Shown here one piece after another: positions 12,756 to 24,482 of a stretch of DNA of 50,750 bases. The first letter of the stretch is position 1. Each line of letters opens with the position of its first letter. Source of the DNA: Rhizophlyctis rosea (taxonomy: Eukaryota; Chytridiomycota; Chytridiomycetes; Rhizophlyctidales; Rhizophlyctidaceae); contig JADGJC010000239.1 in NCBI GenBank assembly GCA_027596075.1, positions 14,484 through 65,233 of the forward strand. The letters run 5' to 3'. The position numbers were made by a program, and so were the translations under genes. Below the pieces are notes generated by a model. It was given only the letters and a program-made list of their open reading frames with translations. It was not told where the DNA came from and searched no databases.

Positions 12756-15699
12756 ATCCAAGAGGCCTGAACAGAGCTGTTCTCTTTTCGCCATTTCCTG
12801 GATAGTCACCTGTAGCAAGACTTCTCCGTTGCACCTTCGAATACCACAGCGCTTGAACAGAGGCTGTGCGGGTCTGGTTGACTTCAACATTCCCTGGACC
12901 CGCCGTCGTTGATGGTTGGAATGGTGACCTTTTCTGTCTTCGATAGTTTCGATGTTGGATGGCAAGATTGGATCATCCGATCGTCCTCTCATGTATGACC
13001 TCTGATATGTGAAGTACTACGCGGCACTCAATGGTTGCCCTTCCGGTTAGCGAACGCTGCAGCTCAGCAGACAGGTTTCAACAATTCAACGCTTGGACCG
13101 CGCTTTCTCTTTTTGTGGCTTTATATTATGATCAATATAAGACTTCGTGTATGAGGCCGGTCAAATTCAACACAAAGCGTTATGACAGTCGTCGCATTTA
13201 TGAGGGGAGGAGTTGATTTCATTTGCGCGACCAGAGTACTGACAATGTCATCCTGTTACATCTCGCTCTTCCTGGAGTCGCCCATCCATGATCGCGGAGG
13301 GAACAAAAAAAAAAGAAGTAGATCGATTTGAAACGGGCATCATGGCACCTGGATATGTTTCATTTCCGTGTTATCACGCTTATCCGATTGTGGGTGATCA
13401 CCACAATCGAAGCTCAAGTACCTGCCCCATGTGACACAACAAGCTCGCTAAATAGGGAAATACTAAATTATCCATGGGTCCACAGTAATAAAGTCAAAAA
13501 TGATGCATGGTTTACAGATTTGGAGCGTACGATTTGTGGTGACGTCCGCATCTCATGTCTGTCTTGAGAGGAGCGTGCATCAAGTTCATCATGCGCAAGC
13601 TGCGCACGCTCTCACTATGGTGGTTTCCAGCATCCACAGAGCCTGCCCCATCGCTACAACGTATATGAAACCTACAATTTACAAAGCGTTAGCGCGGAGC
13701 AATGAGGTTGGCACTGATATGCAACATGTGCATCCCATGAGCAATGTACTCATTCGACGTTCGCATCTTTTTGGCGTCCACGGACGAGGACAAGCGGACG
13801 ATCGTAGCCTCATGTGCACTGCAAGTCCGGGCAAGAAGATGAAGCATCGGAACTTTCGGCTGCTCAGGGGAGTAGGGAATGGAAAGCGATGCGACACAAT
13901 CTGAGGTTTTGTCAAGGGTGGTTGTCTGGCAGCATTGGTAAAGGTGTTCTCATGGATTGCCTCACAGTCCTTTTTGTTAACTCCCTAGTCTTTGAGGGTT
14001 CCGTACTTTAAGCCGTATTGGGGCATCAGCACATCAGGCTGGGTCCCATTGTCACCCATTGTCGGTTGTAGTCTTTGCCACAATTGTCTGTCCCTCCACC
14101 ATGGGGTCGTAAACTCTTGACGCTCTCCAATCTTGCCTGCGCTGAGTGCGTTAGCTTTTTATTCCCGACCATTGCCAGTTCTTGATAACTTTTTCTTTGC
14201 TGTTGTGGGTTCTGTGATAGGATTGATGACTTTGGTATGCTATAACTCGGTTTTGGGGTGAAAAAAGGATATTTGTCTATGTTTTGTACTGCATGCTGCC
14301 GATGCTAGACGAAGCACCTATCAAAGTAGACGAAAGTCGATTGTGCGCGTATGACAAGTACATTGCGCATGACAAGTACATTTATGTCTTGGAAAGATGC
14401 CAACCTACACTCCGAAGTGCGCATCGAAAGGGCACCAGTTGGCAATCAAAGAAGGAGATGCGTGAAGGTTTGTTGTCGATGTGACTGATCGCATTTGGTG
14501 ATGTTGGAGTTGCTTTCCTGCCGTCAACGTAAACATGACTGCCTGCTTGGTCAGAAGGATGGAAATGAAGCAAAAAGAGAGAATTGGACGCCGAAGCAGA
14601 CTGAACCGGCTGAGTGAGAGGTAATGGCATCCTGTCGGCCTAAATGCAGGCATACTTGACTCACTTCCCTTACCAATTGACTACTGAAGAAATGGAAAGG
14701 CGGCTTTGAGAATGGAGGGAGTTTTGTTGCACTGGGATTGTTGAAAACGGCCGCGTTTGTCTCACTTGCGTAGGGATTGCTAACAGAGGCTGGAGAGTAC
14801 TTTTCGTAGGTGTGTGCAGTAGCGGTAAGGCAATGCGGCGCTAACCCAAAGGGACGTGCTCATCTGAATTGTGACCACATCCTGGTTCGTTTTTGCCTCA
14901 TGCTGAGATGCCTTCACAAAATGTGAGGAGTGGGAGGTTATCGAACCAATTCAGGAGCAGGAAGACCGTGATTTCTTTGCGATGATGTGGTTTTAGAATT
15001 GTGGGCCTGACAGCGGTTGTCATGTACTTCATGTGCATAGCCTCCGGGGAGAAATGATCACTCAATCCTGCAGAAGAAAGATGGAAAAGAGTTGGACATG
15101 CGACATGGAATCGTGCGTTGGCAATGAGATGTTTGGTCATAGGATATGATTTCATTTTTTTTGCCTATCATGCTAATCAAAACACAAAAAAGCATATCCG
15201 GGGCGAGCTCGCATCCATCTCTGAGAGATGCACATCTCTTTCAGTTGCGACGAAGTCATCAAAGCAGTGAGCTGTACAAAGGATCCTTCCTCACCCCCTC
15301 CTCCTTCCCGAAAGAATGAATGCCAAAGTCTCTTGGGGAAAGATGTGAATCTATCCCATTTTGAGCCAAACGGAAGTCATCAATGCTAGAAGTTGGATGA
15401 GTTTCTATCGTACACGGTCATGTAGGATGATTACACTTAAAGTATGTGGTACTACGGACAGTATGTCCGACATGCCATCTTTCGGACTTTGGCAGCCTAT
15501 CCGCTGGTCTTAATAACAGGGCGCGATATTCAGCAACTCTTTGACATGTGATAGATGACTTAGATGCAATGTCAACATGTGTCAGGTTACGCGTCTCACA
15601 CATCGAGTCCCGGTTCCTGCATGGCGGGCGCATAACGCGCATGAAAAGTGGTGATGCTGAGCCCCCCCCCATCAGTCTGATGTTTCAAACCTTTTGCTT

Positions 15700-16237
15700 A
15701 CCGTGCGGTGGCTGCCATTGTGCACTTTGCCCCCAACGCGGCCCCCTTTTTCATATCAGATGAGTGGGTGTCTCACCACATCACACACACACACACTTTG
15801 GTCTTCAATGACCGACCCTGCCACAATGGGGCCCTAGTGGCCCTTCCCCCTTTCCTGACTGCGCCTTTTGCATCACTTTGCCACAACACGTTTGACCAAA
15901 TGAGTGGACTGTCAATGCAAGTACACCCCTCACTACCCCTCCACCCCCCACTCACCCCGGCCCCAAATCATTGGGCCCCCCTTCGCCACTCGGGCATGTC
16001 CCCCAGCCCAAATGAACCAGCCTCACCCCACCCTGGTCACTCACTCTCTCACTGGAAGTCCCCAGTTCCCTCTCAATTTACATCACCCCTCCCCAGCCAG
16101 GCCCGCCCATACAATCAGCACATCACACTCCCACAACAGGCTCCCCTATTCCCCTCCACAATCAAACTCGATCAAACATCCAATAAAACTACTGCCTTCC
16201 AATCGGTCCCACACTTCTTCCTTTCTTTCCTTCCATT
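15700..16237 (+). promoter_or_regulatory. Presumed promoter and 5' leader of the CCHC gene
   Basis: This C-rich, pyrimidine-rich stretch lies directly upstream of a strong splice donor (gtaagt at 16238) and contains a CA dinucleotide run at 15782-15796. Pyrimidine-rich, G-poor leaders are typical of actively transcribed fungal genes. The transcription start is not visible and no TATA box stands out. Confidence 0.4.
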
Positions 16238-16788
16238 GTAAGTCGTGAGACAATCAACACCCCGTCTCGAGTCTTGCTATCACTCTCTTCTTGTTAAGTA
16301 GTGTAGTGGTAGAGGAAAGCTTGTCTTGTCTATGAATAACATACCTGTGACGGCCGCGTCCACTTTTGTCTTTTCGTCTCTTCTTGTGGAGTTGACTGAG
16401 TTGTTATCGTGCGGTGTGGAGTGTTCTTAGGTTGGTATTTATGTTCTTTTCGTTAAGTTTGCCCTTTTGTGGATGGGAGGTTGGTAGTGGGTGCGCGGAG
16501 CGCCTGCTGGAGCAACAGCGAAGCTGTGGAAGTGCGCGCAGCGCACCGTTTAGAGCAAAGCGCCTACGTGGATGACAGGGAGCGGAATTGGGGGTGTGGG
16601 CAGAGCGCGCAGTCTGCTGCGAAGCGCTTGGTGGTGAGAGTATCATCTACCACCCGAGAGTGAGCGCGTCGCTGTATGGATCTTGAGCGACAGCGAATAC
16701 TTTGAGTTTGTAAATAGTGAAATGTTATCGTCATCAATCAATAGATAGACCCATTCTAACCCCCCTCACTCCTTCCCATCACCATCAG
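16238..16788 (+). other. Probable 5'UTR intron of the CCHC gene
   Basis: Donor gtaagt at 16238, a ctaac branch-like motif at 16756 and a cag acceptor at 16786-16788 bound about 551 nt just upstream of the ATG at 16843. Its size is well above the 63-154 nt of the gene's later introns. It contains the first hairpin cluster (16493-16546). The short leader after it has a threefold aacacaacca-type repeat. Splicing is inferred from the signals only. Confidence 0.55.
16493..16546 (+). repeat. Hairpin cluster A (GNA-triloop stems)
   Basis: Three short perfect stems close on three-base loops: GCGC-GGA-GCGC at 16493-16503, ACAGC-GAA-GCTGT at 16515-16527, and GTGCGC-GCA-GCGCAC at 16532-16546. A looser GC-rich tract continues to about 16640. 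The third stem is the same one found in the other clusters at 17043, 17238, 37212 and 37296. Confidence 0.8.
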
Positions 16789-16842
16789 ACTCCAAGTCAA
16801 AACACAACCAAACACAACCAAACACAATCGACATTCTGAGTC

Positions 16843-19579
16843 ATGTCCGGTTGGGGTACTGATACGGCCACGGCCGACGCTGACGGTGGTGGTGCTGCTT
16901 GGGATTCCAGCGCTGGTGGAGATGATTGGCAGGTGTGTTGCGGCGACTGCGTGTTTTACTTGTGCTTTGTTTTTGAGTTGGTGGTGTGTGCTGTGGTGGG
17001 TGGTCAGGGGATCAACGAGTGGGTGGGCTGGAGGTGAGCTGGGTGCGCGAAGCGCACAGTATCGGCGCGAAGCGCCTGCCTGGTAGGCCAGCGAAGCTGG
17101 CTACTTTACCGCGAAGCGGCGGTTGGGGAGGATGAGCAATCTGCGAAGGTGATTTGTACGGTGGTTGATTGAGGAATAGAGCTGATTCAGCGCACCACAT
17201 CGGCGATTAAGGAGTGGGTGGGCGGGAGGTGAGCTGGGTGCGCGAAGCGCACAGTATTTGCGCGAAGCGCCTGCCTGGTAGGCCAGCGAAGCTGGCTATT
17301 CTGGCGCGAAGCGCTTTGAGCAATCTGCGAAGCAGATTAGTACGTTGATGGAGTTTGGGAGGGAGTTGGCTTGAGATATTTGAACGCTGAACCATCACTT
17401 CATTTACTGATCACCATACACTCACACAGAACATGGGCGACAGCGCCGCAATGGAGGGCTTCGGCTTCAACGGCGACGCCGGCGGCGACACTTCCTACGG
17501 CGACACGTCTGGCGGCGGAGGTCGTCGTGGTGGTGGATGCCACAAGTATGTTTTCGTCAAGACTTACGAGCGCAGTGCAAGACCCGTTGCTAACACCTCA
17601 CATTCCAGCTGCGGCCAGGAGGGCCACATGTCCAGGGAATGCCCGGAACCCAAGAAGCCGCGCGACCCGTGCCGCAAGTGAGTGTTCCCCTCTCTTCCCT
17701 CCATCCCATCTTCGCCCAGCCTCAAGTCCCACCCACTAACACCCCCCTCCCCCCTCCCATCCCAGCTGCAACCAACTCGGCCACTGGACCCGCGAATGCC
17801 CACAACCCCGCAAACCCCTCAAGCCCCGCGACGGCGAGTCCTGCCGCGACTGCGGCTCGACCGAGCACTACTCGCGCGACTGTCCCGGCGTCCCGTACGA
17901 GCCGCGCGAGAAGATGAGCGATGAGGAGTGTGAGAGGCTGTGGGGTGAGATTGTTAAGGCGGATAAAGAGGGGGATTTTGAGGATGTGAAGGATGCGCTT
18001 GTGAGGTTTGTGGACGCTGACCCGACGTTGACGTGGGTGGCGGTGGAGGAGAGGTTGAGGGGTGAGGGGTTAAGGTATGTGATTTGAACGAGTCGGGTCT
18101 TTGTTTGCAGTTGTTTGCTGTTCGCATCTCTCCGGCTTTACTCACCCTCCCCCACTCCCACACAGAACCCACGTCCTGGCCGAAAAGCGCGTCATCCCGC
18201 CCAACAAGGAGTTCGCCAACATCGCCGGCGCGGGCGACCAGCGCTTCGAAGTCATCTTCGTTCGCAACCCTCGCGTCCTCAAGTTGAAGATCAAGACGGA
18301 CGCCGAAAAGGAAGAAAACAAGACCCGTCTCGCGCAAGCTGGTCTCATGCGTGACCGTCGTCGCGTCGGTGGGAAGCTCGTCATTCCGGCGTGGGCGGAG
18401 GAAGGGTTGACGCAGAAGCAGATTGCGTATGCTAAGGGGGCTTGTACTCGGTGCTGTAAGTTTTGTGTTTGTTGCTGTTTTTGAGATTGGGTGGTGGTGG
18501 TGGTTAATGATGATGGACAGTTGCGGAGGACCACCGCGTGAAGGACTGCACTGTGGAGAGGGAGGAGAGGCATGTTGGGGAGTGTTACAAGTGTGGTGAG
18601 AAGGGTCACAGGTATGTGTGATTGGTCTTCACGTCGCTTAAAGTACTTTCGCTCGTCGACTTGGATATTGACAACATTTCAACTATTCTTTCAGCCACCG
18701 CGTCTGCCCGAACCCCGACGAGAACCGGATGCGCACCGGGTGCCGTCGTTGTGGCAAGGAAGGTTTGTAGTCGTTGTCACCTTTATCAAGACCCCTCCCT
18801 CCCCTTCTCCTCAACCCCTCTCCTTCCCCCTCTCTGTCCACACCCACAACTAACTCCCTCTTTCCCCCAGGCCACAAACTCTCCGACTGCCCCGAACCCG
18901 AACGCTGCCGCCGCTGCAACGAAGAAGGCCACCAACAGCGCGACTGTCCAATCCCGGACCCCAACATGATCTGCCGCCGCTGCGAGAAGCCCGGCCATCG
19001 TGCGAGCGAGTGCGACAAGCCGGAGAAGTGCTTCAATTGTGATGGGGAGGGACATCAAAGTCGTGAGGTGTGTATTCTTCTTGGTCCTTGCGTTCTTTCC
19101 CCTCCTCGTTCTTCTTCCTTCTCTGAACTCTTCCGCGCCTTCTTTGTTGGTCGTTCTTTGTGTTGTATCTTCCACCGCTGCAGCACTAACACTTAATCTC
19201 CCTTCTCTCCACAACAAACAGTGCCCCGAACCAAGGAAACCCCGCCGTGGGCCGATGAAGTGCTTCAAGTACGTATTGGTATCATGTCTGCCGTCCTCTC
19301 CCTCTTCCCCTTCTCCTTCGTTCTTCACCCCCAAACCCCCTCCCCCCCTTTCCACACACTAACCTCCCTCCCCCCTCTCTCATTAGCTGCCAAGAAGAAA
19401 ACCACTCCGCGAGGGACTGCCCGAACCCGGAGCAAGATCGTCCTCCTCGCCGTGAGAAGTGGGACGGCGACAACAACGCCGCGAGGGTGGATGATGACGC
19501 TTCTGCTGCTCCTGCTGCGACGGCGGCGGAGTGGAATGATGGTGCGAGGGAGGTGGAGTTTAAGGATGCGTGGGCTTGA
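16843..19579 (+). CDS. Ten-knuckle CCHC zinc-finger nucleic-acid-binding protein (CNBP/Byr3/Gis2-like, enlarged)
   Basis: Ten exons: 16843-16932, 17430-17545, 17609-17677, 17766-18074, 18166-18455, 18521-18611, 18695-18762, 18871-19067, 19222-19268 and 19387-19579. They sum to 1470 nt (489 aa) with every junction in phase. The product has a Gly/Asp-rich N-terminus, three CX2CX4HX4C knuckles (the first is CHNCGQEGHMSREC, residues about 67-80), a charged central domain of about 150 residues, then seven more knuckles ending in CFNCQEENHSARDC. This family binds single-stranded DNA or RNA and, in its yeast and animal members, acts in translation and mRNA control. Fungal relatives commonly carry a similar central domain between knuckles. 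Seven of nine coding introns cut inside a knuckle. The first coding intron (497 nt) is unusually long and holds hairpin cluster B. The ATG at 17433 is an alternative start. Confidence 0.9.
17017..17350 (+). repeat. Hairpin cluster B: two copies of a unit of about 140 bp in coding intron 1
   Basis: Two direct repeats (about 17017-17160 and 17211-17350) share gagctgggtgcgcgaagcgc and cctggtaggccagcgaagct. Each carries the same ordered stems: GTGCGC-GAA-GCGCAC (17043, 17238), GCGC-GAA-GCGC (17065, 17260) and GCCAGC-GAA-GCTGGC (17087, 17282). Copy 1 adds CCGC-GAA-GCGG (17109). Copy 2 adds AATCTGC-GAA-GCAGATT (17322-17338), whose partner arm is broken in copy 1. The whole array lies between a splice donor and its acceptor. 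Confidence 0.9.
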
Positions 19580-20470
19580 GGGGTTGGAGGGTTGACGGGT
19601 GGTAATGGTGGTGGAATTGTAGTGCAGTTTTCGTTTTTGCGTAGTTTGCTGTTTGCTGTTAGCGTGGTTTCTTTTTTTTTTTTTAACATCTTTAGTCGTT
19701 TTCTGTCTTCGTTTTTCGTTTTTCTGTTTTCGCTTTTTTCACATCTTTGGTGTGTTTTTGTTGGTTGTTGAGGGGGGGTGTTCACGTTTCATATCTTCTT
19801 TCTTTCGTTGTAGGGGTTTTACTTTCTTGTTGATAGGGTGGAGTTTTTTGTTTCTTTTGTATTATGTGAAATTGCTAATTGCTGTTGTTGATGCGTATTG
19901 TGTTTGAGTTGTTGAATGGTAGTGTGGTGAGGAAGTTTTTGGTCTTCAATGCCCTGGTGCTCGCGACGGTCAGCGAAATCCCTAAAAGGAACATTCCCCC
20001 GCGTCGAGATTACAGGGCGTTAGAAGTTCCCCGTCGTTCAATCGAACAGCCGTTCTTGCCATCGTCGTATCATGACTGGTCACCTCTCTCAACGTTATGA
20101 TCGTCGTTTCAATATATAGCCGCGCTCCTCCCATTGCATTGTTTATTTGTTGCAAACCTCATGATATCCAACATTTTTGATTGGGTTCAAGTCATCCTCC
20201 GTGTCGAGTTAGTGCCCATCATGGTGGGTTTTGTTGGTAGATTGTCATTTGCCATGGGGTTCGTGCTCGGGAAAAAGACCTCATCGGGAATGTTGAGTGA
20301 TTGATCCATCTCTCACTTTTTTTTTCTCTGGTGAGATGTTTACAGGGGGGGGGGGGGGAAGACCATATGGAGCATGGAATGTGTGGAAGGTGCGGTCTAG
20401 TCGGTTTTTGAGAAAAATATTTTACGCGAAGAGGGAAAATCTTCGCACCGCCCCCTTCGACGTTCGGGCG

Positions 20471-20483
20471 TCCGCGGAGCGGA
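20471..20483 (+). repeat. Isolated GNA-triloop hairpin
   Basis: TCCGC-GGA-GCGGA forms a perfect 5 bp stem with a GGA loop. It has the same design as the intron clusters but lies in intergenic DNA and alone, so chance cannot be excluded. Confidence 0.45.
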
Positions 20484-21574
20484 TTCTTTTTTATTTGCGT
20501 TCGGCCCTTTTTTTTTTGGTGGAACAGACTTCTCGCAAAGTGCACAATGAATGACGACGTACATGGAGGAAGGTACCAAAAGATGTGGGGTTGCAGTCCA
20601 TATTGTAAGTGAGAAGCTTCCTATTCAATACGTGATAGACTGGGGGGTGTCGGTCAGACACTTTGTTGAATAGGGGGAGCTGGCATACCATGTCGAATGG
20701 CAATATCTCCCCTACTGGGAATAGAGAGGCCCTCCCTCAACATCTTATCCTGATATCTCCCCAACGTTATCCTCTTTTCTTTTTTGCAACGTCCACATCA
20801 TTCTTTCCCATCCTTCCGGATCGGGAAGGTCAGAATTTGCTTTTTCGCGAAACGCAACTGCATGATTCCTCAAGGTGGGTGGGACATTGTGCTTGCACTG
20901 TCAGCCGGTCTTCTTCCGCGGTATGGTAAATGTAGATGAGTACGTACCGAAGCTGCAATAGTTGTCCATCCTTTTTGTTTGTGGGGAGCAAGAATGGTAG
21001 AAGAGTGCTGGGTGAGACGGGTGTGTGTGTGTTGGGGGGGGGCAGAAGTGTTGCTAATGTTGCGACATAGTGGATGGACAAAAAGAAGGAACGGCCTGAT
21101 GATCTAGAGAGATTGGTCTCCAAGAGGTGCTGTGTTCTTGGGAACTGCTTTTTTCTACTATGACCTTTGAAAAGGTTCAAGTTGGGGGATTGTTATATCG
21201 AGGTATTAGTTTGCTCAGGTTAGGTTGAATCCTCTATAGAACGATCTGTTCTCAGTACCTTTGGAGAAAATGCGGGAGGCCACGTCGGCGTTGACGCTTT
21301 GCTTGGAATATCCCGAGATTAAAAGTGAAGTACATAGCTATGCTTGCATGGAGGGGACAATCATTCATTGATTGACAGACCCGTTGCCACTGCTTTGGAA
21401 AGATGAGTGATGCTTCCGCTCCGCTGATGTTCGCAATTAGCTGAAGAAGCGGGCTGCTATTGAACCGGTGGCAGCGTCAGGCGAATAAGTGTCAATTGCG
21501 AGTGAGGACGGAGAGTTCTGTTTGGCGTTTGCCACGCCAGTCTCAATCATCGCGCGAATTTCTCGGCGTTCCTT

Positions 21575-21878
21575 TTGTTGATCAATCTTGATTTTCCGCA
21601 CATTACCTTGTGTCATGCAGGTGTTTTGACTCATCTTTGATTTAAGTTCCTTCCGGGATGTGCGTTATTTCCGAGTCCATTTGTGACCGCGTTGCCGTGC
21701 ATGCATGCCGGGAGGCTGATTCGGGTATTCGACGCGCCCTCGTCTTCAAGCGGTGGGTTTGAAGTGATGAAAAGAACAGAAGCATTACTCGCCTTCCACT
21801 GACGAGGTATACTCTCAGAGGAGATCTGAATGCAAAGGAAGAGTACAATGTCATGCAAAAGTGCCGGGATGATGCCAG
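21575..21878. repeat. Diverged dispersed repeat, copy 1
   Basis: This segment aligns by eye with 22245-22527 over its whole length. Anchors include gtcatgcagg, a 'tgtgaccgcgttgccgtgca' block matching 'tgtggccatgttgccatgcg', and a closing 'tcatgcaaaagtgccggg' matching 'ttatgcaaatgtgccgga'. Small indels separate the anchors. No intact coding frame is shared. Confidence 0.6.
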
Positions 21879-22244
21879 GTTGACTAACTATGACCCGTTC
21901 GTTCGCCGTAATTCCTTTGTCGTTCTTCTGTTGCGATGGTGACCCACTAATACGAGAAGCTTCTCAAATTTTGACTTCCAAAGTATGACATTCGTGTGCA
22001 TCAGGCGCTATGCTTCTGGTCAGCCGTAACAGGTAGCAGCGACATGTTTCAGTTTTTGTTTCCTTCTTGCAAATCCGTCGTATGATTGACCTGAGTGTAG
22101 GCAATCAGGACCAAGAGGTGTCTGACTTGTCTGTCCCAACAGTGTTTGTAAGTTTTGTACTGATGTCTTCACTCTGATTTGTAACTAGGGTTCGGGGTGC
22201 CAGTAAGAATCATTATACTGATTCATGCAAATTCCACTAATGTC

Positions 22245-22527
22245 TTTTTGTGATTGGCATCTGAGTTTCCAACAGATGGCAGTTTTGTCATGCAGGAGTT
22301 CCTTCCAAAAATTTGCCTGTTTTGATGCTAGCTGTGGCCATGTTGCCATGCGTGCAGGGAGGTTCATCGGGGTTTTCCGACATGAAACGAGTCTTCAGAG
22401 GGTACGATTGAAAATATCCGGTGAGCGGTTGGGAGGAGGCTTTATTTGTCACCGACAATGATGATTCTTTGAGGAGATACAAGGACGAGTAACATGTTAT
22501 GCAAATGTGCCGGATAGATGATCCCAG
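22245..22527. repeat. Diverged dispersed repeat, copy 2
   Basis: Partner of 21575-21878 in the same orientation, offset by about 660 bp. The match extends through the gaggagat and gccgg anchors near its end. It is likely an ancient tandem duplication or two insertions of the same element. Confidence 0.6.
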
Positions 22528-24482
22528 CTCCGATCACGATGGCTCTTTCTCGAGTATGTCGGATTCCACCGTACAATCAAGATCGTAACCGGCATGATCA
22601 AAACTTTTCATCCCGGAATATAGCCCATTTGTCTTCCAAAAAAAGAGAACATGACTTGTTAGGGTCACCATCTGTTTAGACGTCATAGATAGCGACGTGA
22701 TTCATTTCCGGGTTTCTTGTTGTGCTGAAGGTCTTATGCCTATTAAAGCGTTGTTGCCCAAACGAGTTTTGTGACGGGGCCAGTGAATCCGTCACAACAC
22801 TGTGTGTGCCAACTCCGGTCCATCCCTTGTCGAATCCGGCTCATCAAGGACAGTCCATATCTTTCTTGACAGTTACTAATTCTAACTTGTTGCACAGTCG
22901 CATGTTACATGCAAATAACCTTGTCAACGATAGGCGCTCTAGTACTTCCACATTGATAAGCCGGATGCATGGTCTTCATTTCTATTTTTGGCGGGGTTCC
23001 AACCGGGCGGGAATATGGACAAGTTCCACCCAACTTGACCTTATGAGGAAAAAAAACCATGGTTGGGCAGAAGGAGTACTACGTTAGCGGATATTGGACC
23101 ACACCTTCCGAAGGGGCATGACAATGGCGCCCGTGGAATTGGGTGGCGCGGACATTAGCACGTTACTTCCTCCCTTCTTTGCTATGACCATTCGAACATC
23201 TAGAGTATGAGGGGCTCATCGGTGTGGGAGGCAGAGAACCGAAGTAGTGACTCCGTTACTGTATTCACAAATTTCCGAACCACCGCAGTTGCACCGGACT
23301 GTGGTTTGTGTGAGAGACCGAGAAGCATTTTTAACAAAAATTGATGTCGCGGATGCTATTGGATGAGCACCAGTACCATCACATTCCTCTAGCACCGAAT
23401 CATTTTTAACTGTATGCAGGTCAAGGCTAAGGTTATAATTGCCAGTCCGCTGACGTGCATTACTGTGCATTTGAATGCAAGGAAAGAAATGCACACAACC
23501 GTCTACGATTCCCAAACGAATGGGTGGCATGTTGGGATGCTCAAAGCAGCTTGCTGAGCATACCTAGTATGCCTGTTCAAAAAACAATCGGAAGCTAAAT
23601 ATGAGTTGCAGCTAATGCCTTACATATTCCACTGTGATGGTCAGCGCGCATCGTCGGATGAGGACGACACATTTTTATATGATCATCACAGCTATTGTGC
23701 AAAGTATGTTACATATCGGCGCGCCGACATTGGCTGCTTCTCATAAGTACCAGATATCGCCTGAACTCGAATTCAAAAATATCCGGTTTCTGTTGGACTT
23801 GATCAGTACGTCTGCTCCCATTGTGAGATGGATGCCGGCCTGACCCATTTGCGTGGCAGAGAACTGCGCCAGCGCCCGGGATGTGCGTGCGGTATCTTTT
23901 GGGATTCGTTTTTGTTCATCGTGCTGTTTGTTGGTATGACGCTTCGGCTTGGGTGAGGGGCAATAGTGGCGGTGTGTGACACGCACACTGCATGGCTGAG
24001 TGGTCTCTGTACCCGTGTGCAAGTTGACGCATACGTCAGCATCAAGATCATCAGGATCCGAAAAGAAAAATGAGCACAAATTGAGTTAGTAGAAATTCAA
24101 ACACACAGCACTCCATCTTTCGCTGGATTGATGCCCTTGACGCTAGGAACAAATTATATACAAAGATGCACTATGTTGTGCCATATGAGTCCATTCCCCT
24201 GTCTAGTATCCCCTCTGCCATAGCGTAGTACTTTGGGCAAACGTTCGAGACGAAGGACAAAATGACGTACTAGTACACAAGCCACGAACCACCATTTGCC
24301 GCATATTTCCGACCTGATGACCGTTTTGCAACATGTGTACATATGACGTTACTTCAAATCTTACAAAACCCATTCCTACATAACCATATTACAAGTAATC
24401 ATATCCGACATCGAAACATTAGAAGGTAAAACTACATGATAGTACAAATTTCACAACACTGCGCCGTTCACCGTTCCTATAA

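Larger units (their letters stand above)
1817..15699. other. About 14 kb gene-poor tract without recognisable coding sequence
   Basis: All open frames here are short (under 140 codons), overlap on both strands and lack the splice-linked continuity seen in every real gene of this window. I looked for reverse transcriptase, integrase, transposase and other core motifs and recognised none. Composition is near 47% GC with frequent short T/A runs. Some phrases recur in altered form, for example cagtgtcttggcaccgcagc near 4268 and cagtgtcctggcactacagc near 7740, which suggests old, heavily mutated dispersed repeats. Specific repeats are listed separately. Confidence 0.5.
19580..24482. other. Intergenic, no supported gene; T-rich 3' region, poly-G and repeats
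   Basis: The first 250 bases after the CCHC stop are T-rich and probably hold its 3' end. The rest contains only short overlapping open frames with no recognisable motif. Notable items are a run of 14 G at 20345-20358, a stem GCGAAGA/TCTTCGC at about 20426-20446, a GNA stem TCCGC-GGA-GCGGA at 20471-20483, and a two-copy dispersed repeat listed separately. Confidence 0.5.

Noticed and set aside
1817..15699. Retrotransposon or DNA transposon genes in the gene-poor tract
   Set aside because: No reverse transcriptase, integrase or transposase motif was recognised in any frame; only short overlapping frames are present.
17017..17350. CRISPR-like array
   Set aside because: Repeats are few, palindromic with three-base loops, unevenly spaced and located in a eukaryotic intron; there are no spacers or cas genes.
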